From assembly GCA_036558745.1 (NCBI GenBank), contig DATBEZ010000043.1:62001-126000 (forward strand): DNA of 64,000 nucleotides. The letters are read 5' to 3'. Below are positions 8,130 to 17,591 of this stretch, piece by piece (position 1 is the first letter of the stretch; every line of letters starts with the position of its first letter). The DNA is from JAMXLJ01 sp036558745. GTDB taxonomy: Bacteria; Actinomycetota; Acidimicrobiia; IMCC26256; JAMXLJ01. The notes below the pieces were generated by a model that saw only the letters and a program-made list of their open reading frames with translations, did no database searches and was not told the DNA's origin. A program made the position numbers and the translations under genes.

Positions 8130-8606
8130 GTGTTCGTCACCAATCACGTGCTCGCGGGCACGATCATCGGAGCGACGTGCCGCCGCAACGTCGGGCTCGC
8201 GTTCGCGCTCGGGGTCGCGTCCCACGTGGCCATGGACCTCACGCCGCACTGGGGCGAGAAGGACCCCGACCCCGGCGACTTCCTGCGGATCGCCCGCCGC
8301 GACGGGCTCCTCGGGCTCGGTGCGATGACCGCGGTGCTCGTGGCCGGCGTGCCGCCGCGGCGCACGCTCCTCGCGGGGATCCTCGGGGCCGCCGCGCTCG
8401 ACGCCGACAAGCCGGGGAAGCACTTCTTCGGCCGGAGCCCGTTTCCCCGCTTCGTCGACGCGTTCCACACCGCGATCCAACGGGAGCGTCCCGACCTCGG
8501 TCCGCGCGAGCTCGCGTACGGGGCCGTCCTCGCCACCGGGGCCGTCGGCGCCCTCGTCCGGCAACGCCGCCGTGGCGCCCTTGGAGGCGCGGCGGCGACC
8601 GGGTGA
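8130..8606 (+). CDS. Small hypothetical membrane protein with HxxxD...PHW motif
   Basis: About 158 residues starting at GTG 8130 behind GAGGGA. The N-terminus (TNHVLAGTIIG) and the motif HVAMDLTPHWG near residue 31 recall membrane-bound metal-dependent hydrolase-like proteins, in which His and Asp residues of this type bind metal. Two or three hydrophobic stretches are present. The family assignment is tentative and no substrate can be inferred. Confidence 0.55.
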   Translation: MFVTNHVLAGTIIGATCRRNVGLAFALGVASHVAMDLTPHWGEKDPDPGDFLRIARRDGLLGLGAMTAVLVAGVPPRRTLLAGILGAAALDADKPGKHFFGRSPFPRFVDAFHTAIQRERPDLGPRELAYGAVLATGAVGALVRQRRRGALGGAAATG

Positions 8607-8661
8607 TCCGGCGCCCTGCCGGCGGCGAACACACGTCGACAACGCCGACCGGGAGGGCCAG

Positions 8662-9231
8662 ATGAGCAACGTCGCGCTGATGCAGAAGGTGGTCGACCAG
8701 ACCGTCGACATCGTCAACCAGGTCTCGCCCGCCGAGCTGGGCCGGCCGTCGCCGTGCGAGGGCTGGACCGTGCGCGACGTGATCAACCACATCACCGGCG
8801 GTGCGACCATCTTCGCGATCTCCGCCGAGCAGGGCTCGGTGCCCGACGACGAGCTGACCCGGCTGATGGGCGGCGACAACCTCGGCACCGACTACAAGGG
8901 ATCGTTCTCGAAGGCCGCCGAGCGCGCCATGACCGCGTTCGAGCAGCCGGGCGTCCTCGACAAGATCGTGAAGCTGCCCTTCGGCGAGATGCCTGCGGGC
9001 GTCGCGCTCGACATCGCGATCTTCGACGTGGCGACGCACGCCTGCGACATCGCGTACGCGACCGGTCGCACCGTCGACGACACCGAGCTGCTCGCCGCCG
9101 CGCTGGCCATGGGCCGGCAGATGGTCGGCCCGGAGCTGCGCGCACCCGGCGTGTTCGGCGACGAGCAGCCGGCCCCCGGCGGCGCGTCCCCGCAGGAGAA
9201 GCTGCTCGCGTTCGCCGGTCGCAAGGTCTAG
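8662..9231 (+). CDS. TIGR03086-type DinB/mycothiol maleylpyruvate isomerase-like protein
   Basis: The 189-residue protein starts at ATG with GGGAGGG upstream. It has the hallmark PSPCEGWTVRDVINHI of the actinobacterial MDMPI/DinB_2 group (about residues 29-45) and a later HACDIAYATGR motif (about 123-133), giving the metal-binding histidines. Such proteins usually act in mycothiol-linked reactions, but most members are uncharacterised. A second paralogue lies at 10409-10957. Confidence 0.82.
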   Translation: MSNVALMQKVVDQTVDIVNQVSPAELGRPSPCEGWTVRDVINHITGGATIFAISAEQGSVPDDELTRLMGGDNLGTDYKGSFSKAAERAMTAFEQPGVLDKIVKLPFGEMPAGVALDIAIFDVATHACDIAYATGRTVDDTELLAAALAMGRQMVGPELRAPGVFGDEQPAPGGASPQEKLLAFAGRKV

Positions 9232-9257
9232 CCTCCGGCCGTGCAGGAGCACGGCGC

Positions 9258-9707
9258 GTGAACGGTGGCGACGCGGTCGCGCGACTCGACCGGTTCCTCG
9301 CCGCCTACACCGACGACGTGCGCGCGCTCACGTATCACGCGCTCGCCATCGTCGACGCGCGTCTGCCCGGTGCGGTCCGCATGGTGTACGACAACTGGAA
9401 CGCGACGGTCGTCGGGTACAGCCCGGACGGCAAGAGCCGGCACGCGGTGGGCTCCGTCGCCGCGTATCCCCGGTGGGTGAACCTGTTCTTCTTCGTCGGT
9501 CCCGATCTGCCCGACCCGCACGGTCTCCTCGAGGGGCAGGGCTCCACGGTCCGCCGGGTGCGGTTGACCGAGCCCGCCGACGTCGACGACCGCGTCACCG
9601 ATCTGCTCGACGCTGCCGTCGACATGTGGCCGTGGTCCTTCGACGCGGACCGCCCGATCACGACCACGATCGCGGCCGTGTCCGAGAAGCGCCGACCGCG
9701 CCGCTGA
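9258..9707 (+). CDS. DUF1801 (YdhG-like) protein
   Basis: About 149 residues with the DUF1801 pattern: an N-terminal helix, then PGAVRMVYDNWNATVVGYS, then VNLFFFVGPDLPDPHGLLEG. This small domain occurs widely in actinobacteria and may bind a small molecule; its reaction is unknown. GTG 9258 has AGGAG nine bases before it and overlaps the stop of a six-codon frame (9241-9261) that itself follows a TAGCCT box. Confidence 0.75.
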   Translation: MNGGDAVARLDRFLAAYTDDVRALTYHALAIVDARLPGAVRMVYDNWNATVVGYSPDGKSRHAVGSVAAYPRWVNLFFFVGPDLPDPHGLLEGQGSTVRRVRLTEPADVDDRVTDLLDAAVDMWPWSFDADRPITTTIAAVSEKRRPRR

Positions 9708-10002
9708 CCTGCCCCGAGCGGGAGGTCCCCGGGTGGACGTGCAGGGGATGCGCCGCGCCGGTTCCGGGGATCCCCGATGGTCGAACGGCACCCGCCACAA
9801 GACGATGGACGCATGCGCAGACGATCCTCACTCGAGCACGATGGGGCGCTCGCCCTCGGCGGCGCGGCGGCGTTCCTCGTGCCGTGGATCTCCCACGCGT
9901 CGCGGCGGCCGCTCCCGTCGCCGACCACGTCGTCCCGCTCCGGGTTGCCGTAGGCTCGGCCGGTCCGTCGACCAGGACACGGCCCGAATGCGCGGAGCAG
10001 TC
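9708..10002. other. Intergenic stretch with a possible promoter and a tiny ORF
   Basis: Holds a 46-codon frame (9813-9953, MRRRSSLEHDGALAL...) with no ribosome site, which I do not trust, and a TAGGCT box at 9951-9956 that could be the -10 of the VOC gene at 10003. Confidence 0.35.
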
Positions 10003-10374
10003 ATGATCGACCACGTCTCGATCCAGTGCGCGGACCCGGTGGCGAGCGCCGCGTTCTACGACGCGGTGCTCGCGACGATCGGCGGCGGCCGCGTCATGGA
10101 CTTCGGGCCGGTGATCGGCTTCGGGGTCGGCGGCAAGCCGGACTTCTGGATCGGGCCGAACGCGACGGGCAGCGGGTTCCGGGAGTCGCACCTCGCCTTC
10201 GCGGCACCCGATCGTGCCGGGGTGCGCGCCTTCTTCGACGCCGCGGTCGCGAGCGGCGCCGAGGTGTTGCACGAGCCGCGGGTGTGGCCCGAGTACCACC
10301 CGAACTACTACGGCGCGTTCGTGCGCGATCCCGACGGCAACAACGTCGAGGCCGTCTGCCACGCGCCCGCGTGA
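10003..10374 (+). CDS. VOC (glyoxalase/bleomycin-resistance fold) protein
   Basis: The 123-residue protein starts at ATG 10003 behind GCGGAG. It is a single VOC unit: MIDHVSIQCADPVASAAFYDAVL at the start, SHLAFAAPDRAGVRAFFDA in the middle and FVRDPDGNNVEAVCH at the end, with His and Glu residues where VOC enzymes bind metal. The substrate is unknown. Confidence 0.85.
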   Translation: MIDHVSIQCADPVASAAFYDAVLATIGGGRVMDFGPVIGFGVGGKPDFWIGPNATGSGFRESHLAFAAPDRAGVRAFFDAAVASGAEVLHEPRVWPEYHPNYYGAFVRDPDGNNVEAVCHAPA

Positions 10375-10408
10375 CCCCCGAGCAGGTGTCGGAACCGGCC
10401 TGAGGTGG

Positions 10409-10957
10409 TCAGGGGCGGCGGCCGGTGAACGCGATGAGCTGGGTCTGCTCGTCGGCGTCGGGTGGGACAGGCACGCGCGGACCGAACGCGGTGCCCTGCC
10501 GCATCATCTCGTCGTTGGGCTCCATCACCGCGTAGAGCCGGCGGACCTCGTCGGCGTCGAGCGTCTCGTCCTGACCGGTGGCGCGGGCGAGGTCCCACGT
10601 GTGCACGAGCACGTCACCGACGCCGAACTGCCCGACGGTCTGCTCGAGGGTGGCTCGACCCATCGGTGTCTCGTACTCGTGCGACGCAGTCTCCGGCGAG
10701 TCGAGGGCCGACTGCATCGCGTCGCAGGCGCGCTCCCACGCGCCGAGCGGGTCGTCGTCGACCGACGGGCCCTCCGGCAGCTCGATCCCCGCGCGACCGA
10801 GGAAGAACCCGGTGCTCGTGACCACGTGGCCGACGACATCACGCGCAGCCCAGCCCTCGCACGGTGACGGGTTGTCCCAGGCGGCGTCGGGTACCGCCCG
10901 GACCCGGTCCGTGAACCGCGCGGCCACCTTCCGGTATCGCTCGGATATCTCACTCAT
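10409..10957 (-). CDS. TIGR03086-type DinB/mycothiol maleylpyruvate isomerase-like protein
   Basis: The 182-residue paralogue of the protein at 8662-9231. It shows PSPCEGWAARDVVGHVV (about 30-46) and VGDVLVHTWDLARATGQ (about 113-129), which carry the conserved His ligands. Its start lies five bases after the stop of the alpha/beta hydrolase, so it is probably the last gene of the 15185-10409 transcript. The specific reaction is unknown. Confidence 0.82.
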   Translation of the reverse strand: MSEISERYRKVAARFTDRVRAVPDAAWDNPSPCEGWAARDVVGHVVTSTGFFLGRAGIELPEGPSVDDDPLGAWERACDAMQSALDSPETASHEYETPMGRATLEQTVGQFGVGDVLVHTWDLARATGQDETLDADEVRRLYAVMEPNDEMMRQGTAFGPRVPVPPDADEQTQLIAFTGRRP

Positions 10958-10962
10958 GCTGG

Positions 10963-12423
10963 TCAGCTCGGGATCGGCGCGGCCGCGGCGGTGGCCGTCA
11001 TCTCCTTGGCGTCGACGGGGAGCAGGAAGCCGCGCTCCACCGTCTCGTGCGCCGCGTGGGTGAACTTCGCCACGTAGACCGCGTGGGTCGGGTAGAGCGC
11101 GTGCAACGTCGCGGCGCTGAACGGGATCGTCTCACCGAAGAGGCCACAGAACCCGTTCTTCTCCTGGTTGATGCCGGTCAGCGTCGCCGTCGGCACGTCG
11201 AGCGGAGGAGTGCGGATCCCGCCCAGCGCGTTGCCGAACTGGTCGCGCACGATGTTGCCGTTGGCGTCGACGCGGATGCGCGGGCTGTGCGGTGGCGCGT
11301 CGTCGCGGTCGGCTACCCATCGCGTCAGGTCACGGATCGCGTCGTGCAGGACGAAGTGCTCCGGTCCCTCATTGATGCGCACGGTGCAGCCCAGCAACGA
11401 CACGGCCGCCGCGCCCACCGAGTACAGGTCGGCGTGCGACGTGCCCGCGACCTCCCACGAGCGGAAGAACCGGCTATCCGGTTGTCGGGCGGTGTAGGCC
11501 TGCGCGACGTCGGTCTCGCTCTGGAACTGCAACACGGGGTCGTGCAGGTCGGTGCGGATACGGGTCGGGCTGGGAACCGTGCCACCGGTGCCCTGGAACA
11601 ACGGCGCGCCGGTCGCGAAGCGCGAGTGGATGAAGAAACCGTCGTATACGTGCGCGAGCGGGTGGATCGCGTCGACGTAGGTGAGCATGCGGAACGCCGA
11701 CTGCGACTCGCCCGCGGCGATGAAGCGGCGTGCGTGCAGGCCGCCGAGCGGGTCGACGCCCTGCGGACGCCGAAGCGCGGCGCCGGCCTGCGAGTAGATG
11801 TCGTAGGAGTAGCTGTCGCCGGGGTGCGTGAGCGACGCGTACCGGACCGGGTCGGACGTCTTGAGGGGCGCGATCCCCGCGATGCCGCCGGAGCCCTGCA
11901 CACCGACGAACTGGGCCGACACGCCGACCCATGCGTAACCGGCGCGCAACAGCTCCTCCCGGCCGAAGCCCCAGTCGGCGCCGGCGTCGAAGCCCGCGCT
12001 CACGTTGAGCCACTCGACGAACACGGTGCCGTTGAAGCGCTTCGGGTCGGCGGGACGCCGCACGAGGATGCGCGTCTTGTACGGCGCGCTCGTCGTCGGG
12101 GTCGCGGTCCAGCGGCCGTCGGTGGTCCAGGTCCCGACCTTGCCGAAGGCGCGCGCTGTGCCCTGGATGAAGAACTCCTGTTGGACGTAGCCGAACGCGC
12201 TGAGCTGGGAGATGTCGTCGATCGTGAAGGGCGCGCCCTTCCCGCCGGTGACGGGCCCGGTCACGGTCGGGATCGGGACGCCGATCCGGTGATCCTCGCC
12301 GCGACCGTGGTGGGAGCCGTCGGCCGCGGCCGGCGCCGCGCCGAGCGTCAGCGCGCCGCCGATCACCGCGATGATGGAACCGAGCGTGAGCGCGCGCTTG
12401 CTTCGCGTACGCGTGCGGAACAT
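10963..12423 (-). CDS. Secreted alpha/beta hydrolase domain protein
   Basis: The 486-residue precursor has a Sec signal peptide (RSKRALTLGSIIAVIGGALTL ... APAAA, residues about 8-33) and starts at ATG behind GGGGGAGG. It matches a large, poorly studied family of exported alpha/beta hydrolases with the nucleophile motif AGESQSA near residue 240 and C-terminal FTHAAHETVERGF. A TACGAT box lies at 12454-12459, 30 bases upstream. It is co-oriented with the rhamnosidase 68 bases upstream. Probably an esterase of unknown substrate. Confidence 0.8.
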   Translation of the reverse strand: MFRTRTRSKRALTLGSIIAVIGGALTLGAAPAAADGSHHGRGEDHRIGVPIPTVTGPVTGGKGAPFTIDDISQLSAFGYVQQEFFIQGTARAFGKVGTWTTDGRWTATPTTSAPYKTRILVRRPADPKRFNGTVFVEWLNVSAGFDAGADWGFGREELLRAGYAWVGVSAQFVGVQGSGGIAGIAPLKTSDPVRYASLTHPGDSYSYDIYSQAGAALRRPQGVDPLGGLHARRFIAAGESQSAFRMLTYVDAIHPLAHVYDGFFIHSRFATGAPLFQGTGGTVPSPTRIRTDLHDPVLQFQSETDVAQAYTARQPDSRFFRSWEVAGTSHADLYSVGAAAVSLLGCTVRINEGPEHFVLHDAIRDLTRWVADRDDAPPHSPRIRVDANGNIVRDQFGNALGGIRTPPLDVPTATLTGINQEKNGFCGLFGETIPFSAATLHALYPTHAVYVAKFTHAAHETVERGFLLPVDAKEMTATAAAAPIPS

Positions 12424-12491
12424 GCCGACCTCCCCCTCGCCGTCGGTCGCGGCATCGTATCGGAGCACGGACGGAACGCGCTCGGCAGGCA

Positions 12492-15185
12492 TCAGTGCGA
12501 TATGAGCTCGATCGTGAAGGTGCCCGCGCCCAGGCGTCGGACGTGGGACGGCGACTCGCCCGTCCGCAGCGAGACCCGCAGGTTGGGTGGCACGACGAGA
12601 TGGAGCGTCGTCCGTCCGTGCGTGCGCGTCCACGCGATCGACAGCGGTCCCGCGATCGTCGGAACGGTGCCGCGCGCGCTCGCCAGGCCGTCGTTTGGCT
12701 GCTGCACCGCGACGGCCGGTCCGCCGTCCGCCCCGGCGGCGACCCGCGTGACGCCGAGCAACGCCTCCTGGAACGCGACGAGCGCCGAGGAGCCCCAGCC
12801 GTGCGACATGCTGTCGCCCTCGAGGTCGATGGGGGTCCAGCTCTCCCACGTGAACGTGCCGCCCGAGGCGAGGATGTGCCCCCAGCCCGGGTCGGTCCGA
12901 TCGTCGAGCACGCGCACGACGTCGGCGTCGCGGCCGGCGACGTGCAGCGCGCGCAGCAGCGAGAGACCGTTCATCGGTCCGAGCGCGATGCCCAGCCCGG
13001 CCACGTACGCGCCGACCGACCCGGTCCGCGACGGTGGCACGATCCCGAACGCCAACGCCAGCGCGTTGGCCTGTTGTGACGCGTGCGCGCTGCCCGTGCC
13101 GTCCGCCTCGAGCCCGTCGACGTAGACGCCGTCGGGTCGGGTGAGCCGCGCGTTGATCGCCGCGGTCAGCGCCCGGGCCCGAGTTGTGGCGGGTCCGGCG
13201 TCGAGGCCCCGCCCGAGCACCTCCGCCATCTGTGCCGTTCGCGCGTACGCGTTCACCGCGAGCACGTTCACGGTCGTGCGTGCGGCCGTCGCGACGTCGT
13301 ACCCGTAGCGCATCGCCGGCGGCCAGTCGACGATGCCGAACTCGTAGTCGCCCGAGCCGCCCGGCAGACGGGTGACCAGGCCGGTGTGCGGGTCGACCGA
13401 CCGCGCGAGGTAGTCGTCGATGCGGGCGACGACCGGGTACAGCGCCGCGAGCGTCGCGCGGTCGCCGGTCGCGAGGTAGTACTGCCACACCCACTCGGGA
13501 TAGAGCTCGGTGTAGTCGGGTATGTCGCGGGCGCCATCGCCGTTCGGGTACACCGCGTTCACGCGCCCGTCGGGCCAGTAGCGCGCCTGTGACCGCGCGA
13601 AGTCGCGCAGCGCCTGCCACGACAGGTCCTGCTCCCCGAAGGCGCCCATCGTCGCCTGCGACTCGTTGAACGCGTCCGCGAGGAACTGGCCCTTCTCGCG
13701 TGTCGGGGTGTCGACGAACTGCTCCTGGGCCGAGAACGCCGCGGACCGCTCGGTCAGCGCGAACACGCGGTCGAGGAACGGATCCGACGACGTGAAGGTC
13801 GCGCCGTCGTCGGGAAGCACGGTGTGGCGCGCGAATGCGGTGAGGTCCGACGCCCGAATCGGCTCGCCGGGTCGGGTGACCTCGAGGTACCGGAAGCCGA
13901 GATACGTGAGCGGCTCGAAGGTCTGGCGCCCGGCCCGCTCGATGTACTCGTCGTGCAGGTCGGTGCCCTGGGTGCCGCGCGTCGTGGAGACGTGCCCGTC
14001 GGCGTCGAGCAGGAAGCCGACGTGCAGACCGACGACGCGGCCCGACCGACCGGCCCGGAACGTGACCGCGGGCCGCGCCGCGATCACCGCGCCGAAGTCG
14101 GCGACGACGGAGCCGTCCGGGAGCGCGCGCACCGAGACCGGTGGCACGGCCTGCTCGCCGATGCGGGTCCGTGACGCCACGAGATGGGTGAACGGCGGCG
14201 TCCCCGCCGGGCCGAGCACCGGCGTTGCCGCCCACGACCGGTCGTCGAAGCCCGGCCGGTCCCAACCGAGGGGCGACAGCCGACCGTCCACACGCTCGAC
14301 GAAGTCGCCCTCGTCGTTGCGGGGCGGCGCGGGCAACCATTCGGCCGCGTGCTGCTTCCACGTGCCGTCGGACGTGATGAGCTCACGGCGGCCGTCGCGG
14401 TGCAGGACCGACAGCTCGACCAGCAGACCCGGGATCGCGGCCGGACGGCCCTGTCCCGCGCCGTACCAATGATGGAGCACGCCGATGCTGTTGACGCGGC
14501 CGGCGCGCACGAGCGCGGTGACGTCGGTCGCCTGGTAGTAGAGCTCGTCCGGGTACGCGAACGCGTTGCCGGTATCGGCGTGCACGCCGTTGATGTGCAC
14601 GTCGTCGTGGTGAGCGGCTGCGACGTAGAGCACCGCGCGCACGATCGGGCTCGCCGACAGGCGTGCGTCGTGGCGGACGTAGGTGTACTCCTCGGGAACC
14701 GGACCCGGCGGACCCGGACGCAACCACTGCGCGCGCCAGTCGCCGTCGCGCAGCCCGGTGACGAAGCGTTGCGCAGGAGCGAACGCACCGAAGCGCCCAC
14801 TCGCGTCGGCGGTCGCGACGCTCCACCAGTAGGCCTGGTCGGCCGCGAGCCGCGGACCCCGGTACCCGACGAACGCCTGCTGCGCAGACGCGACCACCCC
14901 GCTGTCCCAGACCACGGACCGGTCGGGCGGAGTCCGGTCGGGCCGGGTCGAGACGAGGATGCGGTACGCGCCCTGGCCCGCACCCGCGCGCCGGACGCTC
15001 ACGTGCCACGCGAACTCGACGTCGTCGGGATCGACGCCGACCGGTGCCCGGTCGCCGTCGACCGTGAGCGCCCGCGGCGGCCCGGGCCGCCCCGCGGCGA
15101 CCGTTGCGCTCGCTCCCGTGATCGTGCACGCGGGGGCGAGCAGCGCCGTGACCAGGATCGCAACCCCCACCCGAGCCCACGTCAT
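12492..15185 (-). CDS. GH78 alpha-L-rhamnosidase, exported
   Basis: The 897-residue protein starts at ATG 15185 with GAGGTGGG upstream. The N-terminus is a signal peptide ending LLAPAC, which may be lipoprotein-like. The order follows bacterial rhamnosidases: N-terminal beta domain, DWRAQWL carbohydrate-binding segment, RAVLYVAAAHHDDVHING, the (alpha/alpha)6 barrel with QEQFVDTPTREKGQF and YPEWVWQYYLATGD, and a C-terminal beta domain. It should release terminal L-rhamnose from glycans or glycosides outside the cytoplasm. The catalytic Glu is expected near TREKGQFLADAF. Confident to family; specificity not provable. Confidence 0.88.
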   Translation of the reverse strand: MTWARVGVAILVTALLAPACTITGASATVAAGRPGPPRALTVDGDRAPVGVDPDDVEFAWHVSVRRAGAGQGAYRILVSTRPDRTPPDRSVVWDSGVVASAQQAFVGYRGPRLAADQAYWWSVATADASGRFGAFAPAQRFVTGLRDGDWRAQWLRPGPPGPVPEEYTYVRHDARLSASPIVRAVLYVAAAHHDDVHINGVHADTGNAFAYPDELYYQATDVTALVRAGRVNSIGVLHHWYGAGQGRPAAIPGLLVELSVLHRDGRRELITSDGTWKQHAAEWLPAPPRNDEGDFVERVDGRLSPLGWDRPGFDDRSWAATPVLGPAGTPPFTHLVASRTRIGEQAVPPVSVRALPDGSVVADFGAVIAARPAVTFRAGRSGRVVGLHVGFLLDADGHVSTTRGTQGTDLHDEYIERAGRQTFEPLTYLGFRYLEVTRPGEPIRASDLTAFARHTVLPDDGATFTSSDPFLDRVFALTERSAAFSAQEQFVDTPTREKGQFLADAFNESQATMGAFGEQDLSWQALRDFARSQARYWPDGRVNAVYPNGDGARDIPDYTELYPEWVWQYYLATGDRATLAALYPVVARIDDYLARSVDPHTGLVTRLPGGSGDYEFGIVDWPPAMRYGYDVATAARTTVNVLAVNAYARTAQMAEVLGRGLDAGPATTRARALTAAINARLTRPDGVYVDGLEADGTGSAHASQQANALALAFGIVPPSRTGSVGAYVAGLGIALGPMNGLSLLRALHVAGRDADVVRVLDDRTDPGWGHILASGGTFTWESWTPIDLEGDSMSHGWGSSALVAFQEALLGVTRVAAGADGGPAVAVQQPNDGLASARGTVPTIAGPLSIAWTRTHGRTTLHLVVPPNLRVSLRTGESPSHVRRLGAGTFTIELISH

Positions 15186-15370
15186 GGCCCACCTCATCCG
15201 GGCCAGGACGGTAGCGCCGAATGGGCAGAACTGCCCGTCCATGTCCCTTTTCCGGCGCGACGACGATGTGTACCCTTCTACCGGTATCGTCAGGTTTGGG
15301 CATGTTTCCGGCACTGGGGCACGGGTGCTGCCGGGGGCAACGGGCGGTCGGGGCAGGAGGCGCAGGGGAG

Positions 15371-17566
15371 ATGGGGCAGTCCCGCGGCGCGCGGCGGGCC
15401 TTCGCCGCGCTCGCGAGCCAGGCGCTCGCACTGGCACTGGTGGCATCGGGCGTGGTCGGGTCGACGAGCGCGGGGGCCGCGGGCCCCGCGCTCGTTCGCT
15501 CGCCGTACCTCACGGACGCGTCGTCGACCGCGGTGCTCGTGAACTTCGCGACCGACACCGCGTCGCCCGCCGCGATCGTCACGTACGGACCCGCGGGTGG
15601 CAACTGCGCGTCGGCGAGCGCGACCGCGTCGGGCGTGTCGGTGACGATCGGCTCGGTGCACGCGACCCAGTTCCACGCACAGCTCGACGGGTTGTCGCCG
15701 GGCACCCGCTACTGCTACCGGCTGCAACAGGGAGGTACCGACCTCCTCGGCAGCGCGCCGTCACCCGTCTTCCAGAGCGCGCCCAACCCGGGGACGCCGT
15801 TCTCGTTCGCGGTCATCGGCGACTTCGGGGCGGGCGGCGCCGACGAGGCGAACGTCTTCTCCCAGATCGCCGCGAGTGGTGTGCAGTTCGTCGTGACGGT
15901 CGGCGACAACGCGTACAACACGGGCACCCAGACCGACTACGGCGACGACGACGGCGGTGGCAACGTCTTCACGCCCGACTACTGGGGCAAGATCGGCTCG
16001 AGCATCCCGGGCTTCGCGGTGCTCGGCAACCACGGTTTCAGCGCGAACGACGCGCATCTCCAGAACTGGCCCGCCGATGGTGCGGTCGCGTCGTCGGGCG
16101 GGTACTTCGGCAAGGTGTCGTACTGCTGTCTCACCCAGATGCCGCAATCACAGACGTACGCCGCGGCGTGGTACGCGTTCGACTGGGGCGGCGCCCGCTT
16201 CTACATGCTCGAGGGCGCGTGGGCCGACGCGAACGGCGACTACCAGAGCGACTACGAAGCGCACTGGAAGGGGGCGGTGAACGGCTGCCCGGCGTGCGGC
16301 GCCGAGATGCAGTGGCTGCAGAACGACCTCGCCACGCACGCCGACGCGAAGGCCAAGTTCGCGTTCTTCCACTATCCGTTGCACTCGGACGACCCCAACC
16401 AGTCGAGTGACACGTACCTCGACGGTCCCGACGGGCTCGAAGAGGTGCTCGCGAACGCGGGTGTCAACATCGTCTTCAACGGGCACGCGCACATCTACGA
16501 GCGCAACCGGCCCGCCATCGCCGGCTCGCCGATGGTGAGCTACGTGACCGGCGGAGGCGGCGCGCCCCTCGGTTCGATCGGGTCGTGCAGCAGCTTCGAC
16601 GCGTACGCGATCGCCGGCGGCAGCCACACGTGCAACGCACCCGCCCCGCCCGCCGGGGGCGCGTTCCACTTCCTCGAGGTGTCGGTCGGCGCGAGCTCGA
16701 TCACGGTCGACCCGACCGACGAGCACGGCACCGTGTTCGACCCCGCGTCGTACGCGATCGCGGGTTCGCCGCCACCACCACCTCCGACCACGACGACCAC
16801 GACCACGACGACCACGACCACGACGACCACGCAGCCCACCACGACGACCACGGGTCCCGTCACACCGCCGACCTCGGGCGTCGTGGCCGGCTGGGAGCTC
16901 GACGGGTGGGGTGGCCTGCACGGGTTCGGCGCGACCGCGAGCCTGCCGAGGGTCGTGGGCGGCCCCTACTGGCGCGGTTGGGACATCGCGCGTGGCGTCG
17001 CGACGACGAAGACCGGGTGGGGCGTCGTCATCGACGGCTGGGGCGGCCTGCACGCGTTCCGGAGCGGCGCGCCGTCGGTGCCGTCGATCCACGCGACCGC
17101 GTACTGGCCCGGTTGGGACATCGTGCGCGGTGTCGCGATGCTCCCCGACGGGTCCGGGGGCTTCGTGCTCGACGGCTGGGGTGGCCTGCACGCGTTCTCC
17201 ACGGGCAACGCACGTCTGCCGACCGCGCGCGTCAGCGCCTACTGGCCGGGACACGACATCGCGCGCGGCGTGACGATCAACGCGTCGGGAACGGGCGGCT
17301 ATGTCGTCGACGGCCACGGTGGCCTGCACCCGTTCGCGATCGGCCGGAACCCGATGGCGCCCGGCGTCGTCGCGTCGGCACAGTGGCCGTCGTGGGACAT
17401 CGCGCGCGGCGTCGCGCTGTTGGCCGACGGCACCCGCGGCTACACCGTCGACGGATGGGGTGGGCTGCACCCGTTCGCCCGCACCGTGTCGACGTGGCCC
17501 GGTCGCCCGGCCGGGACGCCCTACTGGCGCAACTGGGACATCGTGCGGGGCCTCGCGCTGCAGTGA
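15371..17566 (+). CDS. Secreted purple-acid-phosphatase-like metallophosphatase with five WGG repeats
   Basis: About 731 residues. Signal peptide to about residue 35, a fibronectin-like N-domain (38-140), then the metallophosphatase core with GDFG (about 150), GDNAYN (178), GNHG (218), HYPLH and GHAHIYER (about 370). A Pro/Thr linker (about 472-500) leads to five tandem repeats of 38-48 residues, each DGWGGLHxF...YWxxWDIxRGVA. The catalytic domain should hydrolyse phosphomonoesters outside the cell. The repeats may form a beta-propeller or bind surface polymer. The start is the ATG behind AGGGGAG, though spacing is tight; ATG 15302 is an alternative. A TATCGT box lies at 15285-15290. Confidence 0.85.
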   Translation: MGQSRGARRAFAALASQALALALVASGVVGSTSAGAAGPALVRSPYLTDASSTAVLVNFATDTASPAAIVTYGPAGGNCASASATASGVSVTIGSVHATQFHAQLDGLSPGTRYCYRLQQGGTDLLGSAPSPVFQSAPNPGTPFSFAVIGDFGAGGADEANVFSQIAASGVQFVVTVGDNAYNTGTQTDYGDDDGGGNVFTPDYWGKIGSSIPGFAVLGNHGFSANDAHLQNWPADGAVASSGGYFGKVSYCCLTQMPQSQTYAAAWYAFDWGGARFYMLEGAWADANGDYQSDYEAHWKGAVNGCPACGAEMQWLQNDLATHADAKAKFAFFHYPLHSDDPNQSSDTYLDGPDGLEEVLANAGVNIVFNGHAHIYERNRPAIAGSPMVSYVTGGGGAPLGSIGSCSSFDAYAIAGGSHTCNAPAPPAGGAFHFLEVSVGASSITVDPTDEHGTVFDPASYAIAGSPPPPPPTTTTTTTTTTTTTTTQPTTTTTGPVTPPTSGVVAGWELDGWGGLHGFGATASLPRVVGGPYWRGWDIARGVATTKTGWGVVIDGWGGLHAFRSGAPSVPSIHATAYWPGWDIVRGVAMLPDGSGGFVLDGWGGLHAFSTGNARLPTARVSAYWPGHDIARGVTINASGTGGYVVDGHGGLHPFAIGRNPMAPGVVASAQWPSWDIARGVALLADGTRGYTVDGWGGLHPFARTVSTWPGRPAGTPYWRNWDIVRGLALQ
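16786..16851 (+). repeat. Short-period ACC/ACG repeat coding a poly-Thr linker
   Basis: An imperfect CCACGACGA-type tandem repeat encodes about 20 threonines interrupted once by QP. It links the phosphatase domain to the WGG repeats and is a likely site of slippage. Confidence 0.8.
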
Positions 17567-17591
17567 GGCGCGGGGACGCAGCCGCCCGCGC

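Noticed and set aside
9813..9953. 46-codon frame MRRRSSLEHDGALAL...
   Set aside because: No start signal or homology pattern; too short to trust.
11047..13125. 692-codon plus-strand frame antisense to the hydrolase and rhamnosidase
   Set aside because: Arg/Asp-rich with no family motif; both opposite-strand genes are clear by motif.
15302..15370. Upstream ATG as start of the phosphatase gene
   Set aside because: It would place extra residues before an otherwise normal signal peptide, and it lies only 11 bases after the TATCGT box.
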